Below are positions 9,062 to 19,434 of a DNA stretch of 25,440 nucleotides, in pieces. The notes below the pieces were generated by a model that was not told the origin of the DNA, did no database searches, and saw only the letters and a list, made by a program, of their open reading frames with translations. The DNA is from Temnopleurus reevesii (taxonomy: Eukaryota; Echinodermata; Echinoidea; Temnopleuroida; Temnopleuridae): the NCBI GenBank assembly GCA_036244855.1, contig BQKZ01000640.1, positions 12,668 through 38,107 on the forward strand. Reading direction: 5' to 3'. The first letter of the stretch is position 1. Each line of letters opens with the position of its first letter. The position numbers and the translations under genes are program-made.

Positions 9062-9200
9062 GTAAGGTGATGAGGAGAATGATGAGGAGAATGATGATGG
9101 GGATGGATGTGATGAAGATGAGGTATCTCATTGGAAAGGGAAAAAAGATAATGATGACGATGAAAATGATGATGGTAAGGATGATGAGAATGAATGATCG
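9062..9200 (+). repeat. Purine-rich GATGA/GATGATGAR low-complexity tract
   Basis: Directly after the exon 2 donor, the + strand is almost pure purine with GATGAGGAGAATGATGAGG-type units. A similar tract resumes at about 9958-10100, on the other side of the element at 9212-9942. This suggests the element landed inside one purine-rich tract. The tract gives spurious Met-rich and His-rich frames on the two strands. Confidence 0.75.
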
Positions 9201-9211
9201 TTATGCTCAAT

Positions 9212-9942
9212 GGGTGACTTCAAGTACGGTGTGCGGTGTTGGTGTTGGTGTTGAGGGAGCAGATCGGCCCGTGAACCGAGCTCCAACACCGCTGGTCGGT
9301 TCACAGAAGCGATACGATCGCCGTATCGATCGCTCAACACCAGCCACGATACCGAGTGACGTCACTCGCGCTCGCCAGGCGCTCGCACAAAGCCCCGTGA
9401 AAAGCTCGACGATAAAACAGTTTTCGGTCCGAAATTCTCAAATTATTCAACTCTAAATCATACAAATCGTGTAATCCTTTTCAAAATCCAGAAGAAAAAA
9501 TATTGCCTTCCAAAATTAAGTATTTGGTTTTAGTTTTTATTTGCAAATTTCACTGTAAAGTTAAATTAACCACCGACATGTCACGAGTTTTCGGAGCAAA
9601 ATTGCTACTGTTCTGTGAGTGGAAAACAAATGCATGATTTCAACACCAACACCAACACCGAACTTGAAGTCGCAATTTTCCCGATCCCTAGGGATTGGTG
9701 TTGAGAGATGGGAAAATTGCACGTGAATCGGCAACACCGTCCGCGATCCTCGGTTCAGCGGACGACATTCAACACCAGCAATCAACACGAACTACCGGAA
9801 ATACGTCAGAATCTTGCGAGGTCAATCCCAACACCGACAGACTTCAGGTTTGGTGTTGCAGCTGGTGTTGGTGTTGCTGCAGCTGGTGTTGGTGTTGCTG
9901 CAACACCAACACCAGCGCTCAACACCGTACTTGAAGTCACCC
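9212..9942. mobile_element. TIR element with GGTGTTG/CAACACC arrays
   Basis: GGGTGACTTCAAGTACGGTG at 9212-9231 is the exact inverse of CACCGTACTTGAAGTCACCC at 9923-9942. Next to both ends are arrays of GGTGTTG (left) and CAACACC (right). An internal copy of the right terminus (three CAACACC-type units, then GAACTTGAAGTC) lies at 9641-9671, so two units may be fused or nested. Near the right end a 21-bp unit repeats twice and runs into a perfect 16-bp stem with a CTG loop (9882-9916). A second hairpin, GCAATTTTCCC/GGGAAAATTGC, is at 9672-9682 and 9710-9720. The element is richer in GC and CpG than its surroundings. No transposase frame is seen and no clear target duplication was found. Confidence 0.8.
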
Positions 9943-9957
9943 TATGGGTTTATTAAA

Positions 9958-10789
9958 GAGGAAAAGGAAGAGAATAAGAGGATGATTACGATGGTGATGA
10001 ATATATATGGTTCTGATTCTGTTGCTGCTTAAGATGATGAGGTTTAGGAAAGGGAAAAGAAGATGATAATGATGATGGTTTTGATGGTTGATGAAGATAG
10101 AGATGATTTGATTGGATTTTACATGTCGGTAGCAATAGTACAGGGAAAAATTTTACTTTTCAAATTTGATAAGCAGTTTGAAGTGTTGAGGAAAGATTTT
10201 CAATATTTTACGGTAAAGTTCTAAAAGATGTGAACAAATTCCTAAACAATAAATATTTTGTGTAGCAATCATGCTAAAATGCAAAGCAAATTGTTGTGGG
10301 ATACCAGGAAAATTATTCCCTGTAGTAATAGTGATGATGAATGATAAATGATAAAGATATAGTTGGATGATGATAGTGATAGTAGTTCTATTGAAACTAA
10401 TGGTTGTATATAGTTGTGATGTGTGAGTTTTTCCCATTAAATTCTGTATGAACTATTTGATAGTAAAAGCTGTCAGATATATGATCAGGCAATGCTAATC
10501 CTGTTAAGTGAAACACATTTTCTTTATGAAAGTGAAACAAGACCTATATGAAGCTCCATCAAAGTGCTTTTGAATGAATTTTGTTACGTGTTACCTTCCT
10601 GTGTACTAGAGTTTGTGCATTAATTCATTGTCACTGTAGTTTGCTAGCACTCTAATTGACATGGACCTGAATCAGTATGCCTGAATAGACGATTGATGAA
10701 AAATGCATTGAATCACAATATTTACTCACTTTTTGAGAGCAACAACAAAAAGTGTAATTGGGTGGATATGATAATAGAAACATCTGTTT
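9958..10789. other. Intronic stretch, nothing recognised beyond low complexity
   Basis: The first 140 bases are purine- and GATGAT-rich. A second GATGATGAATGATAAATGAT patch lies near 10330. The rest is AT-rich with no recognised repeat or exon. Confidence 0.4.
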
Positions 10790-10985
10790 GGCGCTTACAT
10801 GTAAATTATGCGAAGTGTTTAAAAGGCACTCTGGTTGCATTATTACTTTGCTATTTGAAGCACAGCTACCTTTCAATGTATGTATGTAGCTCTGCATTCA
10901 AGGAATTTCTTCCTGCCGTAGCCATTTACACCTGGGTTGATTGCAGCACAATAAAATACATTTCTTGCTGAAGTAGATCTGGTTG
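10790..10985 (-). mobile_element. SINE2-like fragment, minus strand
   Basis: On the minus strand it shares CAGCAAGAAATGTATT, TTGTGCTGCAATCAACCCAG and GGAAGAAATTCCTTGAATGC with the copy at 3741-3997. The body ends toward TGTAAGCGCCAAA at 10790. The tRNA-like head is missing and no ATT tail remains, so it is truncated at both sides. Confidence 0.65.
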
Positions 10986-11596
10986 ACAGACTTTGACAGT
11001 TCACTACTTATAAAATGAAACTTGCACAAGATATGTAGCTGGCATTGATGAAGAGGAAAATGATTCAGGCAAAAGCAGTCCTTGAATAGAAAGAAATAAT
11101 TCAAGTAGGAAGAGATATTGATGATGTGAAGGAATGAGAAGTAAATACACTTGTTATTTGAAGAGCTTTGTTTTGACATGTATGTGAAATCATATGAAGA
11201 AATTGTTTTCTCCTCCCACCTCATATCGTGTGGGTAGATTGAGTTGTACAACCTTCATTTCTTCAATGTGCTGTTGTCTCTCACAACAGAATCTTCCAGT
11301 TCCATTTTATTTTATTTTCACAATGGACTTTTTTCTTCTTTTTCCGCTCTTCTGATCAGGAAAAATGCTTGTTTTATGTTTGTTTTCCCACTTCCTTTTT
11401 AATGATAATAATTCGACTCTAAAAATTTAGCAGCCATTGAGAAACAAATCTTTGCCTATCAGAAATAAATTGTTAAAAATTACTCTTCAAACAGATGATA
11501 ATAGGAAATGAAAGATGTCATTTATAAAAAGATATAAAATGTCAAGTACTTTTGATTCTTTCGAACAGAGGATTTCGACTTGGGTTTAATGGATTA
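10986..11596. other. Intronic stretch, nothing recognised
   Basis: AT-rich with several short pyrimidine runs. The 117-residue minus-strand frame over 10898-11251 is Ser/Tyr/Cys-rich and unconvincing as protein. Confidence 0.4.
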
Positions 11597-11873
11597 GTTT
11601 TTTTTTTTTTAAATGAGATGGGATTGTATTCCAGATTGACGGGGCAGCTTTTAAAGCAAATAGCTGCTCTCCAATTTTTTTTAATGAACATTATGGCCCT
11701 GAAAGAGATCTTTCTGAGCTGATCTTAGATATTGGAGAGGTTCATGTCTATACTTCACTAAAATTTCACATTGGTAATTTGGGACAGTAGAATGAAGGCA
11801 TTGATCGGTATGGTGTAGAATTTTGCATGACTGGACTGGAAGTTAGTGTATAAATCGTTAGGGTGATATGAAC
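11597..11873 (+). repeat. Dispersed repeat, copy A (uninterrupted)
   Basis: Shares a colinear series with the repeat at 24271-24935: a T-run then AAATGAGATGGGATTGT, a TTCCAGA block, a CTGAGC block, CTTCACTAAAATTTC, GGTAATTTGGG and finally GGGTGATATGAAC at 11861-11873. Similarity to copy B is moderate (perhaps 60-65 percent), so both are old. I cannot assign a superfamily. It lacks the 368-bp TIR insertion that splits copy B. Confidence 0.6.
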
Positions 11874-11912
11874 ACAGTTACATGTACATCGACTGTTAAT
11901 GCAATATTTTGT

Positions 11913-13233
11913 TTAATTAGTCAGTGCTTTGGTAAAATCAAATGTTGGCAAGAGTTATTGTACATGTGCATGACTTACATCTACAAAACCTTCATGGTAG
12001 GCAAGTCATGAAAATTTCATGCTCACAAACTGTCATTGGTTGCTTTTTGTGAAAGTTTCATCTGCATGATTTTAAACTTTACAATCGGTGAGCTCCTCTA
12101 CAGAATGAAAATCTTGACGAATGCACGTCATTTACACAGTTTGGATACGATGGGAAAGTTTGTTTCCTCTCTGTTGAATCACAATGGAATCCAACTGGAA
12201 TCACAATGGACTCTCAACAATAGAGAGCTTGCTAGCAGAGTCAAGGTGATTCACACCAAGAAGAATGCCATGGTCAGAACAAGATACTGTGTATCTACAT
12301 TGTACAAAGAGATAGGAATGTGAGCAAAATGAGTCAAACAAAGTATGAATCTCATGTAAATATGATGTCAAAACATGTGAAAAAACAACAAAACAAAATG
12401 GAAAACAAAACAAACAATGAACCAATGAATTACATGGGCAAATCAAAATTCTGATGACAAACATTCAAGTTGAAGTCAGAATATGTGAATCGCTTCATTT
12501 CTTATTAAAATAAAATCACATTAACCCCTAAACTGCTGCGGGCCACTTTTGTGGCCCAAGAACTTGAAACTGNTTAATTAGTCAGTGCTTTGGTAAAATC
12601 AAATGTTGGCAAGAGTTATTGTACATGTGCATGACTTACATCTACAAAACCTTCATGGTAGGCAAGTCATGAAAATTTCATGCTCACAAACTGTCATTGG
12701 TTGCTTTTTGTGAAAGTTTCATCTGCATGATTTTAAACTTTACAATCGGTGAGCTCCTCTACAGAATGAAAATCTTGACGAATGCACGTCATTTACACAG
12801 TTTGGATACGATGGGAAAGTTTGTTTCCTCTCTGTTGAATCACAATGGAATCCAACTGGAATCACAATGGACTCTCAACAATAGAGAGCTTGCTAGCAGA
12901 GTCAAGGTGATTCACACCAAGAAGAATGCCATGGTCAGAACAAGATACTGTGTATCTACATTGTACAAAGAGATAGGAATGTGAGCAAAATGAGTCAAAC
13001 AAAGTATGAATCTCATGTAAATATGATGTCAAAACATGTGAAAAAACAACAAAACAAAATGGAAAACAAAACAAACAATGAACCAATGAATTACATGGGC
13101 AAATCAAAATTCTGATGACAAACATTCAAGTTGAAGTCAGAATATGTGAATCGCTTCATTTCTTATTAAAATAAAATCACATTAACCCCTAAACTGCTGC
13201 GGGCCACTTTTGTGGCCCAAGAACTTGAAACTG
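11913..13233 (+). repeat. Exact 660-bp direct duplication around a single N
   Basis: 11913-12572 and 12574-13233 appear identical over all 660 bases, separated only by an N at 12573. Every displayed line matches with a constant offset of 661. This is the signature of two contigs whose overlapping ends were placed side by side without merging. I treat the second copy as a probable assembly artefact rather than biology. Each copy ends with a short hairpin, GGGCCAC/GTGGCCC, at 12539-12557 and 13200-13217. The identical frames at 12036-12323 and 12697-12984 are not convincing genes. Confidence 0.9.
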
Positions 13234-15773
13234 CCATACCTAAAATATGTGTGCATGACAAAAGGATACAGAACTATTGTGCATGAACCACTTTCTCAAA
13301 CATCCATTTGATATTAGTTGTCAATAGTCATTCAGGACTCTGGGCTGAAAAGAATTCTTCCAAACTTCAGTGGCATTACACAATAGACTGATATGTTAGG
13401 GCATGTATCAAATTCTTTGCGAGCTCATTATTGATACACACAGAGCTTTAGTACAGGGCTTTGACTTTCACTTCGATTTGACTCCTAATTACATATTCAT
13501 ACATTGTTTTAGGAAGGAACATTTACTAAAAAACTGTAATATGTTTTGCCATGATATTGTACAGTATTTGAGAATAAGTTGTGTAAATTCCAGCATCATA
13601 CCAGTAACATTTATAACAAAAATAAAGGTCAAAGTAACCTATGTTTTTTGTGGAATTTATTGCATCAAGAAAAGTGTTCAGCAGTTTATGGGTTAATCCA
13701 GTGAGGAACAGATGTTTGTCTAATTCATTGGCTGTGCTAGTTATGCTGGACTAAAAGCTCAATTTACAGCACTTGCACACTTCGACTCATTTTGTTGTCA
13801 TCGTGTGCAGTAAGCCTGCAGTATTTGATTTGTTTGTAATGATGTTTACCCAGTGATCAAATATTACAAGCAAATACTGGCATTATGAATGAATCAACAC
13901 CTTGAATGCAATTCAAATATTAGAACAAAAGTAATCCTGAATGACTAGCGGTTATTTGATTTTTAGTTCATGAATGATAATTTTGAATAATTATGAGAAA
14001 TCTTATGAAATTGAATTCATGGGTTACTGCATGTACAGTATGTGTATTGGAGGGGTGGATTAAATATGTAGGGCTACGAGCCCTATACACCATGGATTTG
14101 ATAAGTCGTGAATAAAAGAATGATAAATCTACAGAAAAATAGACATGGGATGGAGGGGAGGGTGAGAAATAGGCAGGGGCGTTGGGGAGCATGAAAGTGA
14201 AAAGGGTACTAGGGAATTACTGGAGTGAATGTAAAAATATTAGACAAGTTTAATGGGAAACTATGATAGAGAAAGAAGGGAGGGACATTGACAAAATATT
14301 AGAGGAAAAACCAATACAGAAGCACTGGAAGATTGGATATGAAGGATGGGTTGTACTCTATCATACCTCAACCCACATTCTTGTGATAGAAGCTAATGAT
14401 AAATTCATCTGTTATGAGCTTACACATCAATCAATAGCAAGGCATGTCTCTGACCAGCCAACACTTTCTATTGATCCACAAGCGAGCATTCCTCATCAAT
14501 ATCATCTCAAGCTTGCCCTCTCATCCTATATGCTTTTTCTTCCTGTGTACGCACTGCCTTTCACTTATTTAGATTTAATTCATAGTCTTTATAAAGGGGA
14601 TGAATTTGAGAAAAGGGATTTACATGTACATTTTATAGCTCCAACCTCTTCCTAAAATAATTTTCCAGATTAATCAAAATATTCACTTTGAATTTTTTTA
14701 TTTACCCAAAGTCTTCTTTCAAATAAATCTGTACCGTCTGATACTGTTAAAATCTCTTGATAAAAAAAATAACATCATTCCATAGATTGGGCCAGGTTGC
14801 TTCTGCCTGTGAAAAGGATTCATGCTGAGGATGTACCTCCAAGTCTAGATTCTAGCTGTCACTCTTTTCAATGTTTTAACAAAAAGTTGACAATACATGT
14901 AGGTTTTACAACAATTTTTTTATTTATTTTGGTTGCGCTTAGTTCAGTTTTGAAAGAACGACACAATATAAATTTGAATAATATTATATAACAAAGAGAA
15001 CCCAACTCAATCAGCAGTTGTACATTTACCAATTTATAATCCTCTCAATCTAAGTATTCTTTTCAAATTCACTGTTATGTAACTGTCCTCTACTTGACTT
15101 TTAATGTTTTCATTCCTCACAATTGTTATAGTGTACCACATTAACTGGGTTCAATTGCCATGAAATCATATTCTTTACCTATTGCTAATTGCCTTAAATG
15201 CTATGTAAACCCTAACTTGTAAGTAATATTTAAGCTGAAGATTATTAAAGTGATGCCACTTTGAAACGTGTTCTCTTCATTATAATATTATTTAGTTCAG
15301 TTTATTGACACTTTCAGAGAACATGCAATTGAATTGGAGGTTGAAATTTTTAAAACTGTTCATGACTTGCCTTTTAATATACACAAAAAGTCAGGGATCA
15401 CTGTTAAATGTGTATACAGTTTTTGATATTCTTGGAAATGCCCTAAATGCAACTTTGATGTATAAAATGAACACAATATTGATTTTTTTTTATGTGTCAA
15501 TGAAGTTTCATGAGTAAATTTCCAAATTTCCAAGAATAAAGTGATCATTTTCAGATAGTGAAGTGAAACAATTAAAAAGGACCCAACTTTTCTTTAGGAC
15601 TATAATTTGTTTTAGTTTGCTTTGTTTATACCATAAACGATACAAGAACAATATGAAATAGGATTAAATGGAAACCTTTCCTGTGTCATGATACAAGTCT
15701 CTGTGAATGAAGTAAACAAAACTTTCTCGATCTAACAAATGCTTCTTTGCTGAAAGGCAGGGTGCATGCACGA
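13234..15773. other. Intronic stretch, no supported gene
   Basis: A weak hairpin lies around 13810-13885 (CAGTATTTG against CAAATACTG). The longest frame is 14263-14655 (130 codons, beginning MIEKEGRDIDKILEEK). It has no recognisable domain, no conserved spacing and no support from neighbours, so I leave it uncalled. The remainder is AT-rich with nothing recognised. Confidence 0.4.
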
Positions 15774-15944
15774 TAGTCTGCCAGAACAGACCCTTGGCTT
15801 TCGTTGTGTGCATGTACAGAGAGTATAACAGGGTATGCATGAGCATAGAGCAATGCTGTGTGTGATGTAGTCACACAATGCATACCCTGTATCACGCTCT
15901 GTGCCTGCACACATCGAAAGTCTAGGGTATGTGCTTGCAGACTA
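15774..15944. mobile_element. Palindromic MITE, copy 2
   Basis: 171 bases, nearly a perfect palindrome. The left end TAGTCTGCCAGAACAGACCC mirrors the right end, which reads GGGTATGTGCTTGCAGACTA. Inner stems include CAGGGTATGCAT (15823-15834 region) against ATGCATACCCTG. Arms share CAGACCC, CTTTCG and CAGAG words with copy 1 at 4859-5033, so the two form one family. No clear 8-bp target duplication survives here. The overlapping minus-strand frames 15664-15914 come from this palindrome and are not genes. Confidence 0.75.
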
Positions 15945-16127
15945 CATGCATGACATGTAATGAGGATGTTGTGAAGGAATAAACTTCATATGATTGCCAG
16001 CTTGCTATCAGTGAGGCGTGTCTTAGGATTACCATGGCAATGCATCGCCAATCATTCAAAACCAAGCTCTGTAATTTGAACTTGGTAATATAAGACACAC
16101 AGTAGGGTGCAGTGCTGGCAATCTTGG

Positions 16128-16816
16128 TTTCATTATCACATCCAAACAAGTATATTTTCTACATTTTAGAGTTCATGTGTACTGGTTTATCACAAGTTCC
16201 TTCTGATTACAGTAATACAGAGAAAACTTTTTTTCCAAGACCTGCAATATTTTGTTCTCTCTTAAATTACTTTTTTTTTCATTCAGATACACAATCAGAA
16301 AAGTTCATATAAGTATATGAGCAGAACTAGTTCATACTTTAGCACAGTTGCTCTCAAATAGTTTTTTTTTGCTAAATTGTTTTTTTTTCTTTCCTAAGGT
16401 GGTGTTGTTTAAAAGTTGCAATTGATCGCAAGTTGCAGTTGATCGGAAAGTGCCAATCAAAATCATTGTTTCATGCGCGTCTTGCACATACCGTGCGTGA
16501 ATGTAAATGCACATTACAATTTGCAAAGTTGCAGTTGATTTGCAGTTGATTTTGAACAACACCCGGGCCCCCCTAGTTTCATTATGATGTCCAAACCATA
16601 TGTTATACATTTTCAAGTTCATATACATGTACTGGTTTGTCACAAGCATACTATTTCTGATTAAACGTACAGTAAGACATTATTATTTTTTAGACCTGCA
16701 CAAATTTTTGTTTCCTCTTAAATTACTTTTTTTTTCATTCAGATACAAGATTAGAAAAGTTCAGTTAAGTATATGAGCAGATATATTTCATACTTTTTCA
16801 GCACAGTTGCTCTCAA
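16128..16816 (+). repeat. Direct repeat pair of about 235 bp split by an insertion
   Basis: 16128-16361 and 16577-16816 are colinear. Shared blocks include TTTCATTAT, CTACATTTT/ATACATTTT, TGTACTGGTTT, CACAAG, TCTTAAATTACTTTTTTTTT, CATTCAGATACA and CACAGTTGCTCTCAA. Identity is perhaps 80 percent and the offset is 449. The 215 bases between them hold the element at 16401-16563. The arrangement suggests a tandem duplication or two dispersed copies of one repeat. Confidence 0.75.
16401..16563. mobile_element. Short TIR element with TTGCAGTTGATC words
   Basis: GGTGTTGTT at 16401-16409 mirrors AACAACACC at 16555-16563. Next to the left end are AAAGTTGCAATTGATCGC and AAGTTGCAGTTGATCGG; next to the right end are AAAGTTGCAGTTGATT and TGCAGTTGATT. 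The repeated word stays in the same orientation, unlike a simple hairpin. The terminal GGTGTTGTT resembles the GGTGTTG units of 9212-9942, but the rest differs. It is followed by CCCGGGCCCCCC. No target duplication seen. Confidence 0.5.
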
Positions 16817-18840
16817 TTTTTTTAGCTATTTTTTCCTTAGAATTTGTTGACTTCTTCAGTCTGTTTTGGGTTTACTACATTTTAAATTATTGATGAATGG
16901 GGTATTAGAGCTCCATAACACTTGGGAAGCATTTTAAGAGATGGCCTACTCATAGATGGTTTTGAAAATTATTTACAAACAATTACATACATTTGCATAA
17001 ATTTAGATTTTCAAATGTAATACAGTAAGCAGTTGATAAAAAAAGAATGAATGTCACTTTTTGTACTCGAAAATGCACTTTATTGTTCTCAAGCTAATTT
17101 TTTGACAGAACTACTTGAGGAAATGAATATGAGAAAATAGTTTCTGTCACGTCTGTTGTTATACTGTGATGTAGGAAGTCACTCATTGGTGTCCTTTCTG
17201 GTTTTGAATGCTAAATCTGTTCAGATGGGTTTTCATGTTATTATACAATAAGCAATCAAAACATGATTAAAGCTATTTGAGGACTATGCATTTACATACT
17301 ATGCTGCAACAATCGGAAAGGTCAGACTTAATTGCTATTCAATAGCTGGCGAATGAAGGTATGTATTATCATAGTGATTGTGAATTTTCTTTTGATATAT
17401 AGTGATAAAGAAAATCCTTCATTGTACTAAGGTAATATTAGAATTTCTTTTCTGTCATATTTACAAAATAGAAAAATATGATTTCTATTTTTATGCACGG
17501 GTCCTGGCTTGTTGATACTGATACAAAATATCTATCAACATGTTGTACTGTGCATGTATCTCTGAAGGCTACAGATGTACATCAGCATGAAACATGCCTC
17601 CATGTTCTTAATAAAATATCAGAAAAAAATGATAGAGTGTGAATTAATTTGTAATTTTTAATTTGATTCTGACAATAAGGAATTTCTTATTCCATTCCCA
17701 TCATTTCTTATTCTTGTTTTAATTTCTTATATTGAGGTCAATTGAACATTTCAAGACAATATCCATAAATAGATCATGTAAATATAATTTGTGCACAGGC
17801 CGTATTATTGATGATTTGAAGGTTTTTATGTATCACTTCTGATACAATAAACCATTTGTGATGGTTCGGACATTTGGAGTCATAATCTGTATACATGTAG
17901 GTAATATTAAACATAACCACTACATGTATTGTGCACATGTGTGAGAAGGCTAAATCCCATAAGCCCTTCTGCTAATTGAATTGCTCGTCAAACGGCTGCC
18001 AATAAGATTTATTTCAATCCACTGCATCACTATTATCCCTCATATAATGACTCATGAACACATATCATAGTCTCATTCATAAACTCTCTCCATCTAGTTT
18101 GACCAAAGAGATTGGTTTGAATGTTGTGGAATACATGTCAAGTTTAGTGCCCTTTATTATTTAGAATTGAAAAGCGGGATATTATGATTGATTCTTCCAC
18201 CCTATGAATTCACCATTTACCATCATCTTGAATATTATGTTTGTAATTGTGCACTTTAAGGTCTGTATTTAAAAACTAATATTTCAACTCTTGGTGTAGA
18301 CTTGAATTTGACCTTTGACCTGGTGGTGATGCATACCAGCTGGAAGCTCAAGAATGCATGAAATGTGTTTATTGTTTATTGGTCTGACACACAGAATGCA
18401 GGATCAAGATGACCCAGTACTATGCTTGGTATCTTACCACAGTACTGATGGAATTCATACAGAGATAATCACAGGTTGAATTCAATGAAGATAAATTAAT
18501 TTATTAAATGAGCTTAATCAATTAAAATGAGATTTCTGTCCGTCCGTCCATGATGTCCGTTCTGTAGTTTGTAAGTGTTTATGCCATATTGTTTGAATAT
18601 ATTTGCCAAGAAAATTTTGGCCAAGTGAACTATACTTTAATATGGGTTATGCTCAAAATATTCTTTTTAAAGCAAAATCTCTGTCAGTGACAGCATGATT
18701 CAAATGCCTGTTGAATTAAATCGAGTATTTTATCTATACAGTATATTTGTGTCAAATTCTAAATTGATGATACACGTACATGTAAGTAAGATGTAGGTCA
18801 TTATATTATGTCACTAGAATATTTACTTGAAAATGTTTGA
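16817..18840. other. Intronic stretch with a perfect DR1 motif
   Basis: No exon or structured repeat recognised. TGACCTTTGACCT at 18309-18321 is a perfect DR1 nuclear-receptor half-site pair (AGGTCAAAGGTCA on the minus strand). A short GTCC-type run lies near 18538-18548. The stretch has several TACATGTA octamers (17892, 17921, 18777). Confidence 0.4.
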
Positions 18841-19434
18841 TTAAAGGGGAATTACACCCAGACAATAATGTACGGTCAGTAAATTAAGAAAAATCAGATG
18901 AACAACATGTGAAAATTTGAGCAAAATCGGATAATCCATTCAAAAGTTATGAATTTTCAAAGTTATCATTTCCACCTGTACTGGGCATCCTTGAATTGGC
19001 AATGTATAGCCAACTGTAGCATAATCTGTGATGTCATACATGGAGAACTCCTCATTCACTGTGTATATAAATTTATTGAAAATGGATCAATATCATATTT
19101 CAAATGAGGAATCGACACCGTTCTTTCTGGAATGCTTGCAGAATTGATGTGGCTATAATAAACCGAAAAAGCTAAATTTTGTTTGCTTTTCTGGAAAAAG
19201 GGGAAAATGTGATATTCTCTGTACAAAGTGAATGGAGAGTTCTCCATGTTGGCAGCCATTTTGTTCTTGGTAGTTGCCAATTTGAAGAGCCCGTGAGGGG
19301 TGTAAATCAAAACTTTGAAAATTCATAGCTGTTGAATGGATTGTCGGATTTTGCTCAAATTTTCACGGATTGACCATTGTATTTTTCTTCATCCACTGAG
19401 TGCACATGAATGTCTGGGTGAAGTTCCCCTTTAA
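18841..19434. mobile_element. TTAA-flanked fold-back element
   Basis: TTAA at 18841-18844 and 19431-19434 flanks a 586-base element. The left end AGGGGAATTACACCCAGACA mirrors the right end TGTCTGGGTGAAGTTCCCCT. The arms continue inward: GAAAATTTGAGCAAAATCGG and ATCCATTCAAAAG on the left return inverted as TTGAATGGATTGTCGG and GATTTTGCTCAAATTTTC on the right. Further in, CATGGAGAACTCCTCATTCAC pairs with GTGAATGGAGAGTTCTCCATG. Most of the element can fold on itself. TTAA targets are typical of piggyBac and Kolobok elements. There is no transposase, so it is non-autonomous; the minus-strand frame 19056-19310 is incidental. Confidence 0.85.

Noticed and set aside
8819..9070. An 83-codon frame starting MMFAGTRLQG as an independent small gene
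   Set aside because: It covers liprin-beta exon 2 plus intron bases on both sides; the spliced model explains it better.
9067..9456. Met/Arg-rich 129-codon frame and His-rich minus-strand frames around 8920-9210
   Set aside because: They come from the GATGA purine tract after the exon 2 donor and from the GGTGTTG element, not from coding selection.
9882..9942. A Helitron 3' end, suggested by the hairpin near the terminus
   Set aside because: The element has true inverted termini at both ends, and no CTRR end 10-12 bases after the hairpin is present.
12036..12984. Identical 95-codon frames at 12036-12323 and 12697-12984 as a duplicated gene
   Set aside because: They are identical because the whole 660-base block is repeated around the N, probably by assembly; the frame itself has no domain.
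14263..14655. 130-codon plus-strand open frame beginning MIEKEGRDIDKILEEK
   Set aside because: No domain recognised, no partner exon, no conserved pattern; frames of this size are expected by chance in 25 kb. A protein search could reopen it.
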